A stretch of 64,000 bases of DNA from Isoetes taiwanensis (taxonomy: Eukaryota; Streptophyta; Lycopodiopsida; Isoetales; Isoetaceae): positions 3,527,279-3,591,278 of the forward strand of contig JAJEKV010000067.1 in the NCBI GenBank assembly GCA_021234155.1, written 5' to 3'. The position numbers and the translations under genes were made by a program. This document shows positions 22,921 to 34,682 of this stretch, in pieces. The notes beneath the pieces are model-generated. The model did no database searches, was not told the DNA's origin, and was given only the letters and a program-made list of their open reading frames with translations. Positions within the stretch are counted from its first letter, which is position 1. Each line of letters starts with the position of its first letter.

Positions 22921-23291
22921 GTTAGCACAAAAGATCATCTTTTTAAGCTTTCAGAGAGACATCTGGATCACATAATCCATGAGGTATTTAACAGTACGTG
23001 CCATTATTCATTTGAATTTATGCATATGAGGCTAAATTTAAAAATTCTAGCAAATGGCCATGAACTTGGTTGTAAAAATTGAAGACGAAGAGTCTGTATC
23101 ATTGTCTTACATGCGACATGCTATATGCATGAGCCCAAAAGCACACCTTATTGTGATTGTTGTTTCACTTGGTATAACTTGTGTTCTTATATAAACTGCT
23201 ATTGGTTGGTTTTCAGAGTGACTTGTTTGAGCAGTTGCCTTCTGCGTTACCAAACATTGAAAGAATTGGTTGCTGCGTATCTGCTTATTAG
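22921..23291 (+). other. Two phase-compatible exon-like blocks of unknown product
   Basis: After TTTTGCAG at 22920, block 22921-22983 encodes VSTKDHLFKLSERHLDHIIH and ends GAG|GTATTT. After TTTTCAG at 23216, block 23217-23291 encodes SDLFEQLPSALPNIERIG, then CCVSAY and a TAG stop. Both joins are phase 0 and the splice sites are good, so this could be the 3' end of a real or recently dead gene. I do not recognise the family. Confidence 0.3.
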
Positions 23292-26200
23292 TGGTGCATG
23301 TGGAATCCGAATTTAAAACATCTGCTGTGCATGCAGAATATTTTCAAGCCAAGAAAGCATGCACAAGATGTAATAAAGAGCCCAATCTTCCAACTGCAAC
23401 TGGAGAATAGAAAAATTTTCCTTGACAATTCACTAGCGTGCAAAACTGAAAGACTGAAAGCCTTGATAACAAACATTTGCTCAATGAAGATATTCTTTTG
23501 CCTTGTTTTGGAAAAGGGAATGCATACACACGAGAATGCATAGACACTTTGCAAACGCATTAAGTGTAATGTAGATCTTGCTATACCTTCAACCAAGTAT
23601 TTGGAAGATTGATTCATTTGGAAGATTGATTCGCTATTAATGCAAAACACATTGTACACTGCATCGTGATGATTATTTTTGGAGAGAACTTTATATCTAG
23701 TCATATGTTTCTCCTCAACAGGGGCTTCCTAAAAAATGGATTAGCTATAACGTTGTCTTGGGATGGATCTAAAATAGCCTTGGCTCACCATCTGTAGAAC
23801 GGGTTACACTTTGCAAGACCTCTTCCATACATTTGATTTTTTTCTTCTACTGGATGCGGCTATAACGACAGCACTGGGAGGAAAGAGGACAAATAAAACA
23901 ACCAAACAGGCAATAAATAGATAGGGCTGCAACTTCTCAGAACTGCCCACAACACATCGGCAGTTTTAATGCCCAAATTGGCGCTCTCCATCCAATTTCG
24001 ACCAGTTTAAAGCCCAAATCGACGCCTTCCAAGAGCATTCGAACTGACCCAATGGGCCCAATGAAATCTACCAATTTCTGTTGTTCTGTGTTAGTTTTGG
24101 ATTTGTTTGATGCAGAAAACCTAAGTTAGGTCAAACAATTTTGTCTGAGATGGCTTTGCTTGCTGCAAAAAACCTCAGTTAGGCCAAAGATGCCGCCTCT
24201 GCCTAAAAAAGGAAGCAGCATGCATTCTTATCCATCCCCAAAAAATCGGCTTCTTTCCTTCATGCAAAAAAAGGCATCCAAAAAACCCAAAAAGGAAACA
24301 TGACCTTAAGCTGCTCAAACATGGCAGCATATACGGTTTTGTATACAATACCATAAAAGAATCATAGTCCAAACCACTGCCAGAATCTCCTCCCGCAATA
24401 TGAAACCAATTGGGCAAAGTATATCGTACATGTTTAATTTAACATTACATGTTCAATTTAACCTCAAGATGAGACCTCGGCCATAGAAGCTACGATATAT
24501 CACCACCTATGAAGCTTTTATACTTCACATCGGTTACAACATGACCATAGATGAATGCCTATCTCTAAATAAAATCTAGAAAATAACTCCAATCTTTTCC
24601 TTTCCTTATTAAAGCCTCTGGCGTGCCTTTTTGCTAGTTTGGCTTAATATTTTGTAGCTATTCATTTCTACTACGATACTATTGTACCTTATTTTTTGAA
24701 CGCTCAAGAAGAAAGCCACTTCACTTGGCCTTATGATTGTTGTTTTATTGCTATAGAGAGTCTCCCAAGAAAACTAAGAACTTTGCAGCAAGGAAGATTA
24801 CTTTCTTTACATGTCTGTTGCTTCCAATTAAAAATTTAACCAAGAGTTAAGGAATGTTAAAGCTTCAAGCATGCATTCTAATGCTTGAAGGCGATTTAAG
24901 AAGGAGATAAAAATCTTGCTTCGAGCATTTGCTCAAACAAGCCAGATAAAAATCTTCCAAGTAAGGACAAGTAATTCATCAAAACAAGGTAACACTAAAA
25001 CAAGACATACGCAAATAAGAAAATAAGAAAGGGAAAATAAGACAAGGCTGCTAAGGTCTGTGGCAAAGGATCTCTTTTGCTGCTTGTCAAGATCTTTTTA
25101 CATGAAAACATGAAATAAGAAAAAGGAATCTCTATTTGAGATATATCTCTTGTAACTCATGTTTGCTTTTATGCAAGAACAAAAATCAATCATGAAAAGA
25201 CCAAAGAAACAAGAGGCATATTTAAAAACGATAAGTGCAAGAATAATAGGGCAGAGGAATCTGCCATTTTTAATAGAAAAAAAATGAACAGAAGATTCAT
25301 CCATCTTTGAATGGATTAAGAACTGGAAGATAGAAATATTTGCAGATGTAAGAGCCCAAGATCACTTCCATTTGCAGGGAAAATTAAGGAAGATAATCCA
25401 AGAAGACTTCGTTGCTGGGATCGGCAATGGCGTCTAAAAATTTCAAGGTAAAGAAGCAAGAACTTATCAAGATACATTTGGAATCCTGGATCTCTAAGCA
25501 TTATCCCTCATGGCTATTTTTGCAAAGAACCAGTAAATATGAAGCCCAAGAATCAGGAACATTTCTATGTTTTCATCTCGAAAATCCAAAAACAGTACAA
25601 GCAATCCTGAATCTGTGAATAACTTCATATTTTTATGAAAAGAATCCGTCTGTGAACCTTATAGGACAAGATGCATAAGAAATGGAAGATCCGGCGCTGC
25701 AAGAATCCATGGAAGCAGATTCTGTACATTTTTTTTGGAGTCGCTGCGTCCTTAGATCAGGTTAAAGCAAGACCCATAAGACATGTAAGTATTGATCCTG
25801 TTCTTCAGTGGAGCGGATTGGGTTTCATGGCAGACAATCAAGGATTCGACAAACGAAGACAAAGGTGTCGTCCTTAAGGCTGCCAAAATTCCACCATAGC
25901 CAGGATCTTGGGGCTTTCCAATGCGTCGTCACGAACAGGCGCTTGCCCTAAACCGACAGGAATAAGAGAGAAAAAAAAAAGGGGTGAGGAAAAAAAAAAT
26001 CACTGTTAAGGACATAATAAACATTTTTATAAGTTGATTAAGAGGCATTCTTAAGGGGAAGAGTTCAATCCTCACTTGAAACAAGCATGTATGGAATTTC
26101 TTTTAAAATCCTTTAAGGCCAAAGATTTGATTTTAAAATCCTTTAAGGCCAAAGATTTGATTGATGTGTCTAAGAGTATGATTTTGCAAGAAAATTGCAA

Positions 26201-27960
26201 AGCCTATGAGGACATTAGATGAGATAATATATACGCAAGGTTCTCTTAAGGATGTTTTTACTGGGGAACAACCTAAGAATGAAATTTAAATTTTGCTTCA
26301 TTAGGACATAAGAATTTGTGGATTGACATCATGTTGGCCACACATGAACATGATCTTTGACAAGATCAATTCTATAGTTGTTTGATGTGTGTAGACTTAG
26401 TCTTAATGTTTCAACACTCTAAAAGTAAGAAGTATTTATGAAAATATAGAACCTAAGACTTATGAATATGATGACACGACATTAAGAACCTTCGCATAAG
26501 AAATTCACACTAGCCATCTCTTTGGCAATGGTGTTCTGACTAACTATCTATAGTTAGTCTATGAAATTGGTTGGCGAGTCTCACAATGAGATGGTCGACT
26601 GGGTAATGAAATTTCTACTACTCTAAGGACTAAATTAAGAACATCTTTTAGATATGAAGTTGTATGATGTCTCTAAGATGCTTGGCGTCTTATGTGAGAG
26701 AGAGAAGATTTGGTGATATTTATTCGCTAATAGTCCAAAAGTTAATCTAAAACTTAATTTTGGACACAAGATTGGCCATAATAAATTTAAGTAAACAAAT
26801 AAGGTTCTACGATTCAAGACAACCCCCCACACGATGAAGGAGTTGAAGATTTAATCCTGTTGAAGACCCTACATGGGAACGAAGACTTTCTCTAAGTACA
26901 TGCTATACGAGGAAGATGCTTATCCTGAGATTCTAGACGAACTCTTGGGAACTCTTCGGACTTGAAGATTTTGACTGACAATGACATTGCCTTTTTTAAG
27001 TCGGAGAGACTGTAAGGAACCTTAGAACAAAACGAGATATACATTTATACATGTATTTGTACAGTATTTTTATACGTGTCTTTTGGTACATGTCTTTTCA
27101 CATGGATAAAAGACCACAATTTTGTACATTTTTGCTAACTTGGAATAAGAGTTGTAGTTTAGGTACTCGTATTGTCTTCATGGATGCATCTTTTGTTCCT
27201 TGTTCATTACAGAATCAAGGTTCGAGGTATGAAAAATGCAGTTTTGCTACATGAAATGACCAAATGCAGGTCATTATATATCAAGCACGAAAAGGGAAGT
27301 GTAGAAAATGCTATTAGAACATTAGCAAAAAGGACTTACAGTCGAGAAAGAAGTCATGAGATGGAACGTAACAAAACAAATATTTCAAGAACAAGTGCAA
27401 TCTTTGGAGAAAACATTAGAGTTATGTTCTTCTGAAAGTTCTAACTTAAAAGTTGAACAAGCTTTAGGAAAGGGCTCTTCAAATGATTTGAAAAATTGAG
27501 AGGATAAATTTGAGTCTTATATTGCTTATAAGCATTCTACAATGGAGATTATTTATAATATGGAAGTTAAATTAACTCTAGCCAAAGGAGAGATTGAAAA
27601 GATTTCATCAAAATTTTATTATTTGCAAGCTGCACTGGCAAACAGTGATGACAAGATGAAAAGAGTGGATGAATTGTTGTAATTTATGGAATCTCATTCA
27701 TCTTTATATCTTGTTCCAGGCCCTTCTATTGCACATGTTCAGAAGTATAATATGACTACCATAGTAGCATCAATAGACAATTTCTTGATTTGTGGACATC
27801 ATTTTATTATTGGATTAGACATGATGCACCTAACTCCATGTCTTCATGAATACTGTCTTTTTATCTCTCCTATATTTTGCAGAATAAATCAGTCTACATA
27901 CATGGTTGCAGATGGCTTCTCGAATTAGGAAGTACATTAGGACTCCAAATTAATGCTTTT
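23292..27960. other. Intergenic sequence with coiled-coil-like ORF pieces
   Basis: No gene identified. Between about 27190 and 27690 several frames read glutamate/lysine/leucine-rich helices (for example QEQVQSLEKTLEL and KFESYIAYKHSTMEI) broken by stops, suggesting a decayed coiled-coil protein of unknown family. The Copia composite inserted just to the right, at 27965. The 25.3-25.9 kb ORFs have no recognisable domain. Confidence 0.4.
26101..26160. repeat. Perfect 30-bp tandem duplication
   Basis: The unit starting TTTTAAAATCCTTTAAGGCC is repeated twice without a mismatch. Confidence 0.9.
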
Positions 27961-27965
27961 TTATA

Positions 27966-28300
27966 TGTCAAGGTTGCACCAAGAAAGGGAGAGAAGGGGA
28001 TGCACACCGATATCCGAGAGCGCAAGCTCCCAAAACAAAGGCCAATAGGAATTGTATTCAATGTTGTGAGATACATGAAGTACAATGATATAAACAAAAC
28101 GGTGATACTAAGAATAGTATTAGCCGTTCAACCACCGCCCACTAATAACAGCCGTTACATAGTTAGGTCGGTGCTTAGTGCTGATAAGGTGCTGACTCTG
28201 TTCAGTTCAGCACTTTCTCAGCACCACTGTGCTGAGTGCTGAGTCACTGCTTCAGCACGTCTAGCAAGATGGTGGTCTCGATATCACATATATCTTGACA
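27966..28300 (-). repeat. LTR-A (outer, 3' LTR of the composite)
   Basis: Plus-strand ends are TGTCAAGG and CTTGACA. Between 28176 and 28260 it carries several GTGCTGA/TCAGCAC motifs, where LTR-C has GTCTTTGA/TCAAAGAC. Confidence 0.92.
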
Positions 28301-28382
28301 CTCCTCCTTGATGAGAGATCGCCATCTCCTTGTTCAGCCTCCTCCTCCTGGAGATAAGATCTGAACCTTGGTCAAGGTGCGC

Positions 28383-29663
28383 TTAATCAGGGTCATCTGA
28401 AAGGCTCAAAAACCAAGTTTGCATGAAGAGATCAGCTCTATTCTCTCTCGTAGGTAAATAGACCTTCGCTCGACCTTGATCAAGTGTTGCTAGAAGTAAA
28501 GAGTCAACTACTCCTCCTTGCTTTGGAATCATGATCATATATGACGCATATTCAACTCCTTCACAATCAAGTGAATTAAGGTCTCCTCCTTGATCTGGAA
28601 ATAGAATTGAGTTGAGTGCCATAACAGGTGCTGGAAGTGCTGTAAGTGCTGGAAGTTTCTGTAATCCGAACAGAAAAATCAGCTGATCAGGTGTTAGAAC
28701 CTGAGTGCCTCCTTGCATAAATGCCACCAAAGTATCAGAAATGAATGCCACTTGATGAAGTGTTGCCACATTGCCTGAAAATGGGGAGACGAAGGCCACA
28801 TCAAGATATCCTAGCTCAATGGCTGAGGTATCTATTAATCCTTGCTTGGAAGGTGCTGGAATATCAGAAATTGGCATCCATTTATTGGGTGCTACTGCAT
28901 CGTCTGATATCCAGAAGGTAGAAGAATCTAGGTCCACTACTTCATACTTAATAGGAAGAGATAATCTGCTGCCAATGTGCTTCTCCTCCTCATCGTGCTC
29001 ATCCCCATTTAGGGTAGATTGAGTCTTTGAATGCCCTGCTGCAAAGAGAGTGGCATGATCACCTTTACCTGCATCTTGCCTCATCATGATCTCCTCCTTA
29101 ATAGAAGTGATTGCTTGATGGAAGCCCATATCTTTGTCTTGCATGAAGCTGCTGCACAAAGAATCAAATGCATTAGGTAGTGACCCGAGGAAGAAAAATA
29201 GTTGCATCGACTGTGAGATCTGATGCTCTTCTCCAAAAGCTTCATTATGCTGGAAGGCGTGCTTCATGCGATCTTGGTTAAGACTCTCCGTCTCTTCCCA
29301 ATACATGTTTGCTGCCTCAGCATGCAAATGCCCAATAATGTGGGTCTTTTGGTCATGCTTCTCAATGAGAGCATGCCACAAATCATGGCTATTCTCTTGC
29401 TGGAACTCATGAAGGATAGAGTCAGCTAAAGAGAGCCCAATATATGCCATTGCCTTGTCATCTCGGCGCTGCCAAGCATGCAAATCAGCAATATTCTTGG
29501 CATCCGGTGCAGGTTCTTGGCCATTGACAATTCCCCAAACTCCTTCATCCTTGAGAATGAAGATCATTCCGCTTTTCCATTGCTGGAAACCTGTGCCGTC
29601 AAAGATTTGAATCGCATGACCGCCAGGGAAGGTAATCTGGTTGTAGCTTGCATCCTTCTCCAT
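28383..29663 (-). CDS. Intact 426-residue Gag-derived fusion ORF (TR-GAG-like element)
   Basis: Uninterrupted ORF starting MEKDASYNQITFPGG just after its LTR and primer-binding site. Residues 1 to about 200 are Copia Gag (FDGTGFQQWKSGM, SQSMQLFFFLGSLPNAFDSL, ITSIKEEIMMRQDAG). The zinc knuckle, protease, integrase and RT are absent. Instead a hinge resembling the integrase-RT linker of the neighbouring pol (TFWISDDAVAPNKW, SDIPAP) is joined to a tail resembling the end of RNase H (YLPTRENRADLFMQTWF against HVPTRDNTADLLTK). LTR-bounded elements that encode only Gag are known in plants as TR-GAG elements. Being open over 426 codons while the larger partner is broken suggests it stayed functional longer, or is young. 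It would need pol enzymes in trans. Confidence 0.75.
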   Translation of the reverse strand: MEKDASYNQITFPGGHAIQIFDGTGFQQWKSGMIFILKDEGVWGIVNGQEPAPDAKNIADLHAWQRRDDKAMAYIGLSLADSILHEFQQENSHDLWHALIEKHDQKTHIIGHLHAEAANMYWEETESLNQDRMKHAFQHNEAFGEEHQISQSMQLFFFLGSLPNAFDSLCSSFMQDKDMGFHQAITSIKEEIMMRQDAGKGDHATLFAAGHSKTQSTLNGDEHDEEEKHIGSRLSLPIKYEVVDLDSSTFWISDDAVAPNKWMPISDIPAPSKQGLIDTSAIELGYLDVAFVSPFSGNVATLHQVAFISDTLVAFMQGGTQVLTPDQLIFLFGLQKLPALTALPAPVMALNSILFPDQGGDLNSLDCEGVEYASYMIMIPKQGGVVDSLLLATLDQGRAKVYLPTRENRADLFMQTWFLSLSDDPD

Positions 29664-29701
29664 TGCTGTGTTGATCTTGAATCAATCTCAGCACACCTAG
29701 T

Positions 29702-29713
29702 GCTCTGATACCA
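29702..29713 (-). other. Primer-binding site of the short Copia-2 half
   Basis: GCTCTGATACCA on the plus strand, that is TGGTATCAGAGC on the element strand, directly abutting LTR-B; initiator tRNA-Met type. Confidence 0.9.
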
Positions 29714-30040
29714 TGTCAAGGTTGCACCAAGAACGGGAGAGAAAGGGATGCACACTGAATTCCGAGAGCGCAAGCTCCCAAAACAAAAGCAAATTAGAAT
29801 TGTATTGAATCGTAAGTATGAATACAAGATATAAAAAGGGGCAGTAGATAATAACTGCTCCCGTTAATTATGCCGTAACTAATTAAGGCAAGTCGGTGCC
29901 GTACCTAATTAAGGCAAGTGGGTGGGCTGGTGTAGGTGCTGATGAAGTGCTGATTCAGCACATAGTCAGCACCTCTGTGCTGAGTGCTGTCAGTGCTGTC
30001 AAGCAGCAAGATGGTGATCTCGATATCATATATCTCGACA
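29714..30040 (-). repeat. LTR-B (shared internal LTR)
   Basis: Plus-strand ends are TGTCAAGG and CTCGACA. It is homologous to LTRs A and C at the ends but diverged in the middle. It serves as 3' LTR for the long half and 5' LTR for the short half: a polypurine tract lies on its right and a primer-binding site on its left in plus coordinates. It is rich in GTGCTGA/TCAGCAC motifs. Confidence 0.92.
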
Positions 30041-30073
30041 CTCCTCCTTGATGAGAGGTCACCATCTCCATGC

Positions 30074-33000
30074 TCAACCTCCTCCTCCTGGAGATGAGAT
30101 CTGGAATCTATCAAGACCAATACCAAGTCGATGTCGCTCAAAGAGCTCACGAGCCAAAGGCTTAGTCAAGAGATCTGCAGTATTGTCCCGTGTAGGAACA
30201 TGCTCAATCTGAACCTGCTTATCAGCCACAAGGTCCCTTACAAAATGATAATGCTTGGGAACATGCTTAGATTTTGGATGCCGAACTTCAGAGGAGCACC
30301 AATCAATGCCACCTTTGTTATCCATGAGCATCCTTGCTGGTCCAGGAGTGCGTTGCCCAATGCCGGCAAGAAAGTCCTTGAAACTAATGATCTCACGAGC
30401 TGCTGAGATGCTTTGCACATACTCGCCTGGATGAAAGAGATACATGCCCTTGTTTCTTGCTGATCCAAGCAATGGCAGCATTGGCAAGCGAAAACAAATG
30501 CCTGATGTGGACACAGGTTGTCTATCACATCGCTAAGTGAGGAATCACTATATGTCAGCAATGAGAAAGCATCACTATTGCTGCGATATGTAAGACCATA
30601 ATCAGCAGTACCCTTTAAGTAGCGGAGAATGTGCTTGGCCATTTCCCAATGCTTATGACCTGGATCTGCTGAAAATTGGCTGAGAGCTATAACAGCAAAT
30701 GCAATATCGGGTCTGGTGCAAACCATGCAATACATGAGGTTGCCAATCAATTGCCGAAATGGAACTTTTGCCATAGAAAGATCGTTCAAAGATCGAGTTG
30801 TGGACAATCTTTCTTAGTGAGAAGAGTACCTGGAGTCATAGGAACTTTAGATGGATTGCAATCAGCCATGCCAAAGCGCTCAAGCATTTCTTCAATATAC
30901 TTCTTTTGAGAGATATGAAGAATCCCATTTTCCCGGTCTCTTGCAATTTGCAAACCCAAACAATAGCGAGCTTCACCCAAGTCCACCATTGGAAACTTAG
31001 CAGCAAGCCTTGTCTTGAATTCAGCAATGTGCTCATTATTGTTGCCTATGAGCAAGGAATCATCCACATACAAAGCAATGATGAGTAAGAACTTGCCTTG
31101 ACGACGGATGTAGACATTAGAATCAGCCTCAATAGGCTGGAATCCTTGGTCTTTGAAGAAAGAATCTATGGTCTTGTACCAAGCACGTGATGCTTGCTTT
31201 AACCCATAAAGTGCCTTCGTCAATTTGCATACTAAATGCTCAGCACCAGCTTTGACATAACCCTGAGGTTGCTTCATATAGATTTCTTCATCAAGCTTGC
31301 CATTAAGAAATGCTGTTTTGACATCTGTTTGATGAACCTCAAGATTATAATGAGCAGCAAATGCAAGAAGAATGCGAATGCTCATCATTTTGACCACTGG
31401 AGAAAATGTTTCCAAGTAATCAATGCCATATTGCTGGCTGAAACCCTGTGCAACCAAGCGTGCTTTGTAGCTGCTGATGGTGCCATCAGGATGGAGTTTG
31501 CATTTGTAGACCCATTTGTTACCAACGACCTTCCGATCATGAGGAAGAGGAACCAAATCCCAAGTGCCATTTTGAACAATAGAATCCATTTCGTGGTCCA
31601 TTGCCTGCTGCCAATGAGGTGCAGCAGCACATGAAATGGCTTCACGATAGCTGGTGGGTTCACTGATAATAGCAGCACCACAAAACTCCATAATGCTGGG
31701 CATAATTTTGGCATAGAAAGCAAACCTTTGAGGAGGAAAACGTTTCCTTTTACCTCGACCAAGTTCTTCTTCAACTCCTCCTTGATCAAGATGATCAAAA
31801 TCACTTCCTGGATCAGATGGGTCAAGATCTCCTCCTTGATTGGATGTATCAAGATCTGCATCGTGATCAAGAAACAGGGGTGCTGGAAGCACTGCAGGTG
31901 CTGGGACTGCTGCAGGTGCTGGAATATCAGAAACTGAGTCCGATGGATTAAAAGCTATGGCGTCATCTGTTATCCATGCAGAGATATCAAGAAATTCCAC
32001 ATTAGGAGTTTTTGAACCTTGCTGAAATGCCGAAACATCTTCATGGAAAATAACATCCCGACTAACACAAAGCTTCTTGGTATCCGGATCAATCAGCCTA
32101 TAACCATGCTTGCACTGGTCCGAGAAACCCACAAAGATCATTTTCTTGCTGGTATGCTCAAGTTTCTTGCGATTAGCTTTGGGAATAAGCATAAAGGCAG
32201 CACATCCAAAGACACGCAAGCGAGACAAATTTGGCTTTATGCCAGTGAAAGCTTCTTCAGGAGTCTGATTTTTCACAGCAACAGTGGGCAATCTATTGAG
32301 AAGGTAAACTGAATACCTTACTGCTTCAGCCCAAAATTGAATGGGTGCTGAGGATTGAGCGAGCAAGCAACGTGCCATGTCAACAATGCTGCGATTCTTC
32401 CGTTCAGCAACGCCATTATGTTGTGGAGTATGAGGCTCGGTAAGTTGGCGCTCAATACCATGATCAGCACAAAAATGATTGAATGCTTGACTGGTAAATT
32501 CTCCACCATTATCAGATCTGAGCTTCTTAATCTGATGGGCTACTTGATTCTCAACAAGCGCTTTCCATTCTTGGAAATGGGCAAATGCATCAGATTTCCG
32601 CTTCAAGAAATAGACCCATGTTTTCCTGCTTAAATCATCAATGAATGTCAGAAAATAATAAGCACCCGAGAGAGAAGGAACATGAGTTGGACCACAAAGA
32701 TCCGTGTGTACTAGTTCAAGAAGAGCAGTAGCACGAGAGCCAATGAGAGTAAAGGATCTGCGGTGTTGTTTGCCCAATGCACAAGCCTCACAACTTGCAA
32801 GAGTAGGGTGCTGATGAAGATCAAAACCGTCTACAAGTTGAGGCAGCTGGTTGAGTGCTTTAAGACTGATGTGTCCAAGCCTTTTATGCCACAAATCACA
32901 GGTACCATTACCAGCAGCTACAAGAACAACTTGGTCAGCATATTCTTGGCCCAAATGGTAGAGATTACCCGTACGAATAGCACGAGCAAGGCTCTTTCCT

Positions 33001-34288
33001 GTAACTTTGCTGTGAACAATGCAGTCGTCACTATCAAAGATAACTCTTGTGCCCATATCGATGAAGGCGTTACAATGAAATCAGATCTTTACGCAAAGTA
33101 GGAGCATACATTACCCCTTTTAGAGTGAAATTACCAAGACTTGTGGGTACTTGAATGTCACCCATTTCGCAGATTTGATGCTCACTATTGTCGCCGATTT
33201 GAACAATGTGATTGGAAGAGGTAGGTCTGAAATTTTCAAACCAATCTTTGTGCCAACTAATATGAGTGTAGCACCAGAATCCATGATGAATTTGATAGAG
33301 CGAGGGGCTGCCACTTGTTTACAAAGATAAACATAATCCGGGCTGCAAGGAACCACATTGGCTACGCTTACTTCTTCAACAATTTGGGCCACATTGGCTG
33401 AAGCTTTGTTTGTCTCCAAAGCTTTCAGTTTGTGCTCAAGATCCTTCATCTTCTTCCTACATTCTGCTGCGGTATGATTGCCTTTCTTGCAATAGTCACA
33501 GACTGCTTTGCTTGGATCTTTGTGCCCCTTGCCGTTGTCGGCACCCTTGAAGGCATTGTCGCTCTCTGTTATTCTTCTTTTTCTTAGCTTTTTCATTCCC
33601 TTTTGCATAGGATTTAGGCTCAGAATGACCTGCAAAGAAAGCATTGTGCTCGTCTTTGATAATCCCAGCATCCTTTCTCATCATAATCTCCTCCTTGACG
33701 GAAGTGATTGCACGATTGAGATCCATGTCGGCAATTTGCATGAGATTGCTGCGCAAAGCATGGAAAGAATTGGGTAAGGATCTAAGAAAGAAGAATAATT
33801 GCAATGAAGGAGAGATCTTATTCTCTTCTCTCAGGAGGCTTCGATCTGCGAAAGGTGTTCTTCATGCGCGTCTGCGAATTTGTCAAGACTCTCGGTCTCT
33901 TCCCAAATAAGATATTCACCACTTCAAAGATACAAATGCCCAATCTGTATGGGTCTTCTTTTCATGCTCTTGGATGAGAGCATTCCATAAATCATGGTTG
34001 TTCTCCTTCCGAACCTCATCAAGAAGAGATTCAAAGAACAGAAAAGCCCAATCGTAGCCATAGCCTTGTCATCCCCAGCTACCGCCAAGCATCAAGAACA
34101 GATTTATTCTTGCCATCTGCTGCAAGCTCGGGTGCTGGTTCTTGGCCACTAACAATTCCCCAAACTCCTTCAACCTTAAGAATGAGAGTCATTCTTCTCT
34201 TCCATTGCTGGAAACCTGTGCCATCGAAGATTTGAATCACACGACCGCCAGGGAAGGTAATTTGGTTGTAGCTTGCATCCTTCTCCAT
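30074..34288 (-). pseudogene. Copia-2 gag-pol polyprotein, frameshifted
   Basis: Complete domain order on the minus strand. Gag starts MEKDASYNQITFPGG at 34288 but is broken by frameshifts between about 34080 and 33500. The zinc knuckle CDYCKKGNHTAAEC and the protease motif IMDSGAT lie in 33120-33671. A 756-codon ORF, 33056-30786, holds integrase (zinc site around HKRLGH and CEAC; acidic residues in HTDLCGP, FIDDLSRKTW and NGVAERKN) and reverse transcriptase (KTAFLNGKLDEEIYM, ALYGLKQASRAWY, catalytic YVDD). A frameshift near 30790 separates RNase H, which is itself shifted near YSDSSL and ends KHVPKHYHFVRDLV and TRDNTADLLTK. The element is probably dead through gag and RNase H, yet integrase and RT remain open, so the decay is recent or those parts came from a younger copy. 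Confidence 0.92.
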
Positions 34289-34326
34289 TGCTGTGTTGAT
34301 CTTGAATCAATCTCAGCACACCTAGT

Positions 34327-34338
34327 GCTCTGATACCA
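34327..34338 (-). other. Primer-binding site of the long Copia-2 half
   Basis: TGGTATCAGAGC on the element strand, directly abutting LTR-C; initiator tRNA-Met type. Confidence 0.9.
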
Positions 34339-34677
34339 TGTCAAGGTTGCACCAAGAAAGGGAGAGAAGGGGATGCACACCGATATCCGAGAGCGCAAGC
34401 TCCCAAAACAAAGGCCAATAGGAATTGTATTCAATGTTGTGAGATACATGAAGTACAATGATATAAACAAAACGGTGATACTAAGAATAGTATTAGCCGT
34501 TCAACCACCGCCCACTAATAACAGCCGTTACATAGTTAGGTCGGTGCTCGATCTTGATAAGGTGTTGACTGCTCGATTCAACACTTTCTCAAGACCATCG
34601 TCTTTGAAGTCTTTGAGTCAATTTGCTTCAAAGACGCCTAGCAAGATGGTGGTCTCGATATCACATATATCTTGACA
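34339..34677 (-). repeat. LTR-C (outer, 5' LTR of the composite)
   Basis: Plus-strand ends are TGTCAAGG and CTTGACA. It is identical by eye to LTR-A except in 34549-34637, where the block is about 40 percent different but keeps the same pairing pattern. Confidence 0.92.
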
Positions 34678-34682
34678 TTATA

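Larger units (their letters stand above)
27966..34677 (-). mobile_element. Tandem Copia composite with three LTRs (Copia-2)
   Basis: On the minus strand the order is LTR-C, primer-binding site, gag-pol, polypurine tract, LTR-B, second primer-binding site, short gag-like ORF, polypurine tract, LTR-A. TTATA lies at both outer borders (27961-27965 and 34678-34682), a 5-bp target duplication, so the block is one unit in the genome and not two independent insertions. Outer LTRs A and C are identical by eye over about 205 bp; the inner LTR-B is clearly diverged. This could come from unequal LTR-LTR recombination or from reverse transcription of a chimeric read-through RNA. The two halves are about 4.6 kb and 2.1 kb. 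Confidence 0.9.

Noticed and set aside
27966-34677. Two independent Copia insertions side by side
   Set aside because: Only the outer borders have the TTATA duplication, and the middle LTR is directly shared by both halves.
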